In this document: one piece after another, positions 55,540 through 64,000 of the stretch
Layout: the number at the start of each line of letters is the position of its first letter
Position numbering within the stretch: the stretch's first letter is position 1
Source of the DNA: Siphonodentalium dalli
Taxonomy: Eukaryota > Mollusca > Scaphopoda > Gadilida > Siphonodentaliidae
Reading direction: 5' to 3'
DNA: 64,000 bases
Assembly (NCBI GenBank): GCA_032622095.1
Contig: CP136069.1
Span: forward strand, 158,273,043 to 158,337,042
Notes under the pieces: generated by a model
Seen by the model: only the letters and a program-made list of their open reading frames with translations
Databases searched by the model: none
What the model was told of the DNA's origin: nothing
Program-made: the position numbers and the translations under genes

Positions 55540-56770
55540 CGGGAAATAGAAACTCACTTGAAGATGTACGTCAAGCTGTTCATTATGTTATACGCAGATC
55601 ACACCGTTCTTATGACTGAAACACCTTTAAAACTGCAGAATGCACTTAACAGCATTGCCAGAAGTTGAAATTGAATGTAAACGTCGAGAAACCCAAAATT
55701 ATGTTGATATCTAAAAGAAGCATGCCAAAGAATAGAATTTTTTTATACAACGGTGAGGAATTTGAAGTAGTAAAGCATTATAACTATCTTGTTATTATAC
55801 ACACCAAATCAGGCTCATATACCGTGACAAAAAAGGTATTGGTAAATAACTAAATCAATGTATTTTATTATTTCTAAGTCGAGAATAAACGGCTTGTCGG
55901 TTAGAAACGTGTTCGAACTGTTTGATGCGCAAGTATTACCGATTATGTTGTACTGTTGTGAAGTATGGGGTTCGGGAAATAATGAGATTTTTGAAAATAC
56001 GTTTTCCATGTTCAATCATCTACCCCGAATTATATGTTATATGGTGAGAGCGATAGACTACCATAGAGTACACTATCAACTTGCGTATTTGGGAAATACT
56101 GGATGAAAGTTAAGTATATGGAGCAAGGCCGATTATGTAAGATCCTATATCAACTGGCCCTAAAATATGTGAAGCTGAGGAAGCAAAGTTCCAATGGATT
56201 GAAAAAATAAAAGATACTCTAACAAAATCTGGGCAGATTCATCTATTAAATGTTGGTTATATTACATGTCCAGAACAAATGGCACGTTATTTCAAATGTA
56301 GTCTGAATAGCCAAATTCGAGGCATCCGGTTATCTGACATACACAAATAAAGCTGAGGCAATACCTATAAAATTTTCAAACACGATATTAATTTCGAAAG
56401 ATACTTGGATTATTTGGATACAAAAAAAACAGAATAACTATTTGCCAATTCCGTACTTGTAACCATCGCTTGTCAATAGAGAAAGGTCGATGGAATGATA
56501 CAAACTTACTAAATAGACTATGTCCATAAAGTTAAAAACGACAACTCGGAGATGAACTATATTATCCACTAGAATGTATGTTTTAGCGAAGAAAGAAATC
56601 GTATCTTGCCCAGCAAATTTACCAGTACAGATCATGTAACTATTGACATTTTAGACGAGCTGCTGAATTTGGAAGATATGGCTAGTCTGCGCAGATTATG
56701 CTCCTTCATCCGATTGATAAATCTAAAGTTAAACATGTCTATTATAGTAACTCGATAAACGATCACCGAG
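55540..56770 (+). pseudogene. Decayed LINE ORF2 (reverse transcriptase to C-terminus)
   Basis: With frameshifts and stops, the plus strand reads FIMLYADHTVLMTET (the YADD catalytic motif with the second Asp changed to His, at 55591-55602). Next come KLNVNVEKPKIMLISK and YNGEEFEVVKHYNYL, then FELFDAQVLPIMLYCCEVWG. The last are the post-catalytic motifs of many non-LTR RTs (GxE..V..F.YLG, VLPIxLYGCEVWG). From 56160 to 56770 the C-terminal motifs recur in other frames: W..KIK.TL.KSG, CNHRLSIEKGRW and FTSTDHVTIDILDELL. It is inactive because of the changed catalytic residue and several breaks. The clade is not assigned. Confidence 0.85.
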
Positions 56771-56774
56771 ATAA

Positions 56775-59340
56775 TATATCATACTTTTCTAATAATTACA
56801 AACGATTGTGAGCCAGCATTTGTAATAATGTATATTGCGGAATCGTTCCTCACAATAACGTCCAATTGGACTATATATGGTGATATCCTTCTGGAAACGC
56901 TCCCATGCAGTTACTGTTACTCGCCAATTCACAAATAGTCGTCCGAATTTGTGGATTCTTACTACCAAACGGATTTGAGTCAGGTATACAAGCATTGATG
57001 CAATTTCACCAAAAACTTCGTATTAATATTGTAAAAATTATCATAGTATCGATTCCTGATCCCCTACATCCGTCACGGGATGCACACCACAGTGAATATT
57101 GTGTCACATTATGGGGTTTGACCCCTCGAATTGGGACAGTTGACCTACATTATCCCGATACCACGCGGGGCGTACCATACCAAGAAATAATCCAATTAGG
57201 AAAAACTTTATAAAAGCATTATCAACTTCATAGTGAAACATGAAATAGAGGAAACTTTATGCGAATATATACTTACCAATATTCTTGTTCTGTTCAGGGA
57301 AGTATTTATTGAAACAGTGACTCTCGAATACCAATACTCGGTATACTCCTATATTCTTTAAGAGACTGGTCGTGTTATATTCAATTCGTGCATCGGCAAA
57401 CAACCAACCTTCTCGTTTGCTATTATTAATTAATTATAGTTGGAAATTCTCAATGGTTATGTATTGATAAAACGTACAGTATGAAGCGAGCTGTGATTTA
57501 GCGCCCGCGTTGCCTTATCGCATTAGACGGCGTCGATCCATAACCCTGCAAGAACGATCTTCATTCTATTTGATGTCATGCAACTAATGTGTGTTCTCTC
57601 TGTTCCATGGGCGGTGTTTCAGTTGGTAAGGTGCATTACAGCAAAATAAGCCGGAAGCTGTTTCTAACCTCGATGCGCGCGGATTACTATTCGGCGCGTT
57701 TTTATTCGATCGCACACTTAGTGTCGGAGCCGATACATTGACCAGACAACCCCGACATAATGTTAAATACCCCCTTAGTTTTTCATTGTGACTTACATGT
57801 ATACCTTTCGGAAATGTTTTTTGAACAAAATGTGGTCAAGGACGTTCCTATGGGTTCCAACTGGGGGTGAGACAATAAAAATTCTAACTATATAGGATTT
57901 GGTCTGATAAAATTTCCATCTATTTAGGATTTGGTTTTGAGTAATATATAAAATCCAATACTGGCTTAATGGCTTAACAATTTGTCGGTCTATATGTTCT
58001 TTTTAATAGTATGGACTGTGTAAATAAAATACACTAGTAACAGGAATGACATAGCATTGCTGCATTTTATATGCATTGAGTACCGGTACACTGTGCATGC
58101 AGTACAATAAACATGATATTAATCAGAATATGGTTGAGTTACATGTATTCAAATTCCAAGTATTCACAAGTTATGACTATCAAAATGGTAAACCGTGTGC
58201 ATGGAAAATGATTGTTATGTTGTAAAAGCTGTCCCCAGAAAGATAGACAAGTGACCATGAATCTAAGGTTGGTAAAACATACCAGTCTGAACTTAAAGGA
58301 AATGATTTGCTTTCAATTTCATATATGGGTTCAGGTAATGAGAATTACTGGAATTTATTTACTCAAATGATCGCGTCTTAACACCAAAAGGCATTTATGT
58401 ACAAACTATAAATACAATTGATACAATATCATTATGTCAGATTGCCACTGCTACATGGATATTAATCCCCACGATGGCCCCAGCACTGGCAGTAGTAAAG
58501 GGTTAAAATTGTAAAAACATTCATTATTTTCAAAAACATTAACTCGTACATAGCACTCAATAACGAAGAATTGAAATAGTTCCTTTATTGAAATGCAGGA
58601 AATTTGGCTTATTTGGTACATTTGACTCAGGTTCGTAGAAGTAAACGATCTACGCTGTTATATTGGCGGTACATGTAGTACTAGATCATGGCATGAATAC
58701 AAAACCTGGAAAGTCGAAAACATAACATGGGGAAAATATTTCGTAGTGATTATCTTTTCCTGAATAGTTTACTTCACTATATGTGAAGGCCCCAACTCGA
58801 AATTGCATGTTTATCTGTGACGTTTGAGAGCCGATATCGCAATAAACTTTCCACTAATTACCCAGGAAAAATTCCATAATTGTAAGAAACGCAAAGCAAA
58901 ATCGCTCACAAACTACACAAAGTCACTTAAATCGTGAAATTTCGAATGGTGACCTTCACCTACAGTGAAGTACATTATTAAGAAAGTGATAATAACAAAG
59001 AAATATATTCCCCGCGTTATTTTTCGATTTTATAAGGTTCCCTGTCAAAATTTCAAAAAGTTCCCAGGTTATGTACTGGTGGAATATGATATCTAAGGTC
59101 GTTAGCCAGAGTAGAGTTTCATGGCATGGTCTAATGTAGTACAAAACCTATTTCGCAATTTGTTCAAACCTGTAAAGTTAATTATATTCCTCAAAATTAC
59201 ATGGCAAGTTATCAACATATAATCATTACTTACATCGTATAGCGTTATTTGACATTTTTTGCATCTTAGTCATGATTTATTCGAGTTTATTGAAGTATTT
59301 TAGCTTATATTCCTTTGCGTTGTAACTGTCACTTACCTCC
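56775..59340. other. AT-rich stretch without a recognisable gene
   Basis: Only chance ORFs without domains. Short GGATTTGG words repeat near 57895-57945. No gene or RNA was recognised. Confidence 0.45.
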
Positions 59341-59349
59341 CCACTCAGC

Positions 59350-59600
59350 GGCAAATTAAAATGACGGAATTCGGAGTCGGAAAAAACAATTTGTACAATT
59401 CCGGAATTGGAAAATCGGTGACGAGTATTTAGAATTGGAATTCCGGAATTTAGAGTCGGAAAATAAACAACAAATTCGTATTGGAAAATCGCGACCTCTG
59501 ATTGAAACACTTAGATCATTCGATTTACTTGTTACTTTTAATTTCCAACAATTGGAAATTGAGTCAAGAAATTTCAAGCAATTGAAAATGATGGTCCTCA
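59350..59600. repeat. Degenerate minisatellite of GGAATT.GGAA words
   Basis: GGAATTCGGAGTCGGAAAA, TTCCGGAATTGGAAAATCGG and AATTGGAATTCCGGAATTTAGAGTCGGAAA occur in tandem. Reading frames across it consist of the repeat. Confidence 0.6.
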
Positions 59601-59865
59601 TTGTGAGAAGACACCCCCACACCCCTGCTGGTACGCCCCTGAATGTGGCTACGTAGAAACAAGATAAGAGGACTGTTCAGGTGTTCGCTCTTTAACAGGT
59701 GTTTTCGCAGTAGTCCGCGCCATAAAACGCAATAACAGGTAAACGTCCATTATCTGCTTACTTCAAATTCAAATAATCACATTGTGTAGCTATTTCACAG
59801 TATAGGCCGATTATGTCACCATAACTGACAACTAAGAGGATATGTTGCGTAATCTATATTTATCT

Positions 59866-61700
59866 TTGCGAATGTCTGTCCGTCTATAGAAAATCACAGG
59901 GGACCGCCTAGATGGCACAAAATGGGTCTACTATGGGGTAACTGTTTACGAGAAAGATAATGGCGAGGCTTAAAATTTTCTAAAGTGACGCCGTTGTTGT
60001 CAGGGGCAGAAAAGGGGGAGGGTCAGAAACAAATTTGTCGCCGATTGCCACCAAACTTATATATAATAATCCCCATAATATGAGGAATCTAAATGGTCTG
60101 GTTTAAATATGTAAAAAGTCGCGCCGTTCGCGTCAGGGATACCCGGAAGGGGAGAGGGCCACCAAAATTGATCAAAATAAATTTAGCGCCGAATTCCACC
60201 AAATTGATGCACATTCTTCTGAGATCTTCTCCATTATACAATGAATCATATTGTGTGTTTTAAATTAAAGACGCCAGATTGGTGTCGTTGGGTGAGCGAT
60301 TTTGGGGGGGGGGCGGTGGGTGAGTACTAAATCTGATAAGAATTGGTTTAGTCGCCGATTGCCACGAAACTTATACAAATTCATCCCCATGGTATGAGGT
60401 GTCTAACGGCGTGGCTTAAAGCTGCCAAAAGTTGCGTTATTCGAGTCAGGGGTGCACTGAAAGGGAGAGGGCCACCAAAAATTGATACACAATATTTTAG
60501 CGCCAATTTCCACCAAATTGATACACATTCTTATCCATGATATGAGGAATCTAATCGTGTGATATTTAAAGACGTCATATTGGTGCTGCTTTGGTGAGAG
60601 ATGGGGTGGGGTGGGGGTTTTCACTATATTTTATAACAAATTGTGTATTCGCGGATTAGCACCAAACTTACAAATAACAATCTCCATGATATCAGGGGTC
60701 TAATTGTGTTGTTTAAAGATGTCAAAAGTGGGGCCATTCTAGTCAGGGGTGCCTAGAGGGTGAGAGGGACACAAACATTGATAAACAATATGTTTAGCGC
60801 CGATTTCCACCTGATTGATACATATTCTTCTCTATGATACGAATAGTCTAATCGTGTGGTTTAAATGCGCCAAATTGGCGACATTTGGGTGAGAGATATG
60901 CAATGGTAGCCCTAAATTTTATTCGAATTTGTATTCTCGCCAATTTTCATAAATTTTGTATATACATGTATTCATCTCTATAATGAGTCTAAGTGTGTGG
61001 TTTAATGATGTCAAGAGTGGCACCGCTTAAGTCCGAAATAGGGACGGGAGGGTCACCAAAAAATATGTTTAGCGCCAATAACCATCAAATTCATACACGT
61101 TCCTCTCAAATGATACAATGAATCAAATATTTGCGAATATCTGTCTGTGTTCTATATATAAATTTAAGGGCGGTCTAACAGGGTTAACTTTTTACGAGTA
61201 AGGTGATGGTGCGGGTTAAAATTTTCTAAAGTGACTTTGTTGGTGTCAGGGGGGGGGGCTATTTTAGCACAGATTTCGACAAATTGATATATTATTCTTC
61301 TCCGTGATACGAGGAATATAAACGTGTGATTTAAATAGGTGCCGTTTAGTGAGAGGTGGGGGGGGGGAGTAATAACTATTATAAGAATTTGTTTAGTTAC
61401 CGATTACCACCAAACTTATATATAATCATCTTCATTATATAATGCATGCATGAGTCTAATAGACGTGGTTTAAATATGACAAAAGTGGCGCGGTTCACGT
61501 CATGCATGAGGGGAGTTGCACCAAAATTGATACAAATATATTTAGCACTGATTCCACCAAATTCGTGTACGTTCTTCTCTAATGATATGATGAATTAAAT
61601 CACATATGGGGTCGTGTGGGTCAGTCATGGATGACGAGAGGAGATTCACTAGCATTTATAGATTTGTTCAATTCGCCGATATCCAACAAAGTTATGTATA
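59866..61700. repeat. Tandem array, about 300-bp units built of two half-units
   Basis: Half-unit A (CGCCGATTGCCACCAAACTTAT.) occurs at about 60040, 60353, 60649, 60946 and 61398. Half-unit B (AGCGCCGA.TTCCACCAAATTGAT) occurs at about 60186, 60499, 60796, 61071, 61265 and 61542. The A/B alternation gives a higher-order period of about 300 bp, with wider gaps where units decayed. A block GTTAACT.TTTACGAG.AAG..GATGG.G...TTAAAATTTTCTAAAGTGAC begins both at 59937 and 61190, so a larger duplication also exists. Noncoding. Confidence 0.8.
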
Positions 61701-62765
61701 GTCATCTCCCATGCCATCTCCATGTCGTTCTAATGAGTTTTTGGCGTTCCAATTTCACAATCTCGACAAATTGTGACCGAACTAAGTCACTTGAACAATT
61801 ATATCTTCTCACCTGTCATATTTTTATGGTGATGGAAATCAGGGCATTCCTATAATGATCTATAGCAACACAGATACATAGACGAAAGCATTAAAAGTAT
61901 ATTTATATCAATATATTTAAGAGATACATATATTCATTCAAACTGAGGGACCTTGAATCGTCAGATAATTGCATATTAGAATGGCTCATGTATATATTAT
62001 AACACGATTGAGTCTGTCGCATTCAATATAGTTTCCACAAAAAAGGTACACTTGCCAAGAGATGTGGAAATGTAGAGCAGGCCTGTTCAAAAATAGTGGT
62101 CACAGTGTGCAGTCAAATATGGTTACTTCTGAGATAAAGGAGAACGCAGTCCGTAGCACACCACTTTTCAGGATCCTCCAATATTGACATCTGACAAGGG
62201 TATATCTGCCCGATACAGAGGATTTCTTTTATTTTTTAGAACAGACTCATCGCCTAACATAAACAACTCAAAATCTCGCTGTGTCGGGCACATGTAGCGG
62301 CTATACATGCATAACATCAATTCTTTTAAACTGAAAATGATTAGCCAGTATATAGCACCAGAACAGAGGAGTACCTGGACATATCTTTAAAACATCTGTA
62401 AACTAGATTGATTGATAGATTGATTTATACATCTCTATGTAAAACACATTTTATTGTTTCGAACTAATGTGTTTATGACGTTCATGTTTCATGCTGTAAC
62501 GTCTGAAGTATACGCAGTTGTAAATAAATAAATACGTCTTTATTGGTCGGACGGATTGAACGCGATAAACAGAATGATAATCGCTCCAACCTGAAAAGGT
62601 GAGCCACTACTTATATTTCATGTGTAAGAATCATGTTTTGTGATGCCATTTGGATATACAATTTATGAGAATACGTGTAACACTTTGATAGCAAGAGTAT
62701 TCTTTATTCCCACCAAATATCCACAGAGGGTTTCACATCACTTTAACCTGGGAAACGCCGGGCAA
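61700..62765. other. AT-rich stretch without a recognisable gene
   Basis: A TTGATTGATAGATTGATTTAT run near 62408-62430 is the only simple pattern. No gene is visible. Confidence 0.4.
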
Positions 62766-62950
62766 CCCTGCTAGTGGGTCGATAATGACCAAAATGCTCT
62801 CATTTTCAGCACATAATCGACTCAAAATGATGCGATTATAAGCAGGTTATCTACAAAACACAAGTTATATGATAAGCAGATAATGTTCGGGTTTTTGGAA
62901 GAACAGGCTGCACAGCGCCTGGTCAATCCCATATTTTACTGGGTTGCATC
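62766..62950 (-). repeat. Inverted copy of the repeat at 21920-22080
   Basis: In reverse complement, CAGTAAAATATGGGATTGACC, AACATTATCTGCTTATCATA and AATCGCATCATTTTGAGTCG match the copy at 21920-22080. Confidence 0.7.
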
Positions 62951-63436
62951 AATTGAACAAATCTTAATCATACTCTCTAATGGACTACCCAGATTCAATT
63001 TGGTAATGCGATATCCACCAGGAATAACATTTGTTTCTTGTTAGTAACGGATGCCATAAAATAGCATTTTCCAGCTCGAAGATAAAAAAGCACTCTTTTC
63101 GCACGCTTTAAGATAATCGATAAAAACAGCCGCAACCATCTGTTCATTGTTATATCCCTTAATTTGCTGCGGGCTGGCTCAGACCCCCTATACTATAATA
63201 ATAAAATAAAATACTATATTTGATTGATCAGCTCATTTCTGATTGATATGTTTATATATCAAGCATGATTAAATTATTGCACAGGAGCAGCATGACCTAG
63301 TTGGCCCTCTTCATGCTGCCCCTGAATGATCGGTGTGTACTAGGAACATACAAGAAAACTAAGATGCATGCATCAGGTCGGCCGTGAACTATCTACCATA
63401 TAATTGTTGTAGCTATCGATTATACATTTTGAAACA

Positions 63437-63490
63437 CCTGTCTGTATGTATGTATGTGTGTATGCATGAATGCATGTGTGTATGTGTTAT
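63437..63490. repeat. TGTATGTATG / TGCATG microsatellite
   Basis: An interrupted run of TGTATGTATGTGTGTATGCATGAATGCATGTGTGTATG. Confidence 0.85.
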
Positions 63491-63639
63491 AGACTCTAAC
63501 ACTGCTCGAATTTGGTATTTAACGTGTCAACTTGACCTCGCTCATAGGCATGTTTCTGGACCTTGACCGATCCGACTAAAAATTTGTGTGTAGGACTACT
63601 TCGATCCCGGGAGCAATATGGACGGGTCCAATTTCACGT

Positions 63640-64000
63640 GGGACCATGTTCTCGAACGTGCTGATATAGGGATGTTTCTGGACCAATTGAACAATAGTTT
63701 GGCCAGACGCTGTATATACTGGGTACTGTCCAGATGGAGGCGATCACAAACAAAATCCCTAACTAGCCCGAACGAAGTCGAGTACATCAGCTAGTCTAAT
63801 ATATATTTTGGACATTTGTCTGTCTGTTTGTCTGTTAACTATGGCCGGGAAAACTGCCTGACAGATTTGACGAAGTTTGATACCTAGGGGAAATTATTTC
63901 CAGGGAGTATTTTGGACGGGTCAAATCTTGATCCCGACCTGACTTTGACATTCAAAAAGATCAATTCAAGGTCAAATATGGTAAAACGGAAGTATTTCAA
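63640..64000. repeat. Dispersed repeat with GTCTGTCTGTTTGTCTGTTAA
   Basis: GGGAGCAATATGGACGGGTC near 63608 and GGGAGTATTTTGGACGGGTC at 63904 are related, and GTCTGTCTGTTTGTCTG is followed by TTAACTATGGCCGGGAAAACTGCCTGA. This combination occurs in common invertebrate interspersed repeats. The copy is cut by the window edge. Confidence 0.5.

Overview
The window is AT-rich eukaryotic DNA from an animal, most likely a marine invertebrate. I base this on the absence of any bacterial-style gene packing, on intron-like spacing with recognisable splice sites, and on the repeat content: a Penelope-like retroelement, several non-LTR (LINE) remnants, tRNA-derived SINEs, TTAA-flanked MITEs, foldback elements and many minisatellites. 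The species cannot be fixed from sequence alone. No complete host gene can be supported. Nearly all structure is mobile or repetitive, with a few isolated exon-like pieces.

Region by region. 1-9.7 kb: dispersed and inverted repeats (2.2-3.6 kb element; a repeat copied at 3.85 and 8.90 kb; another at 4.9 and 6.0 kb). 9.7-16.8 kb: one unassigned ORF with weak LYR-like resemblance, the first of four related TTAA-flanked MITEs, and a frameshifted minus-strand gene with a DRGGL motif. 17-26 kb is the richest mobile-element section: three more MITEs, a C-type-lectin-like exon, a LINE 3' end with a TCTA tail, an almost intact Penelope-like RT/GIY-YIG gene, and a second LINE 3' end with three 115-bp tandem repeats and a CAATT tail. 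26-34.3 kb: a cysteine-rich exon with strong splice sites, a palindromic minisatellite, and several foldback elements including a TTAA-bounded pair.

33-40 kb is an unusual field of short perfect palindromes with core GCTTAAGC and self-complementary variable arms, associated with a 205-bp tandem array that itself holds CGATCG palindromes. 40-52 kb: one exon-like segment on the minus strand, a 1-kb repeat present in inverted orientation at 40.6 and 51.3 kb, a foldback plus 320-bp duplication, SINEs, three RFX/X-box-like palindromes, a 318-bp duplication next to a LINE fragment, and a possible terminal exon. 52-64 kb: degenerate tandem repeats, a long decayed LINE ORF2, a 1.8-kb tandem array with ~300-bp units, and dispersed repeats.

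Only the Penelope-like ORF looks potentially functional (RT plus GIY-YIG nuclease in one frame), although its 5' part seems truncated. The MITEs and SINEs are non-autonomous and would depend on transposases or LINE machinery encoded elsewhere.
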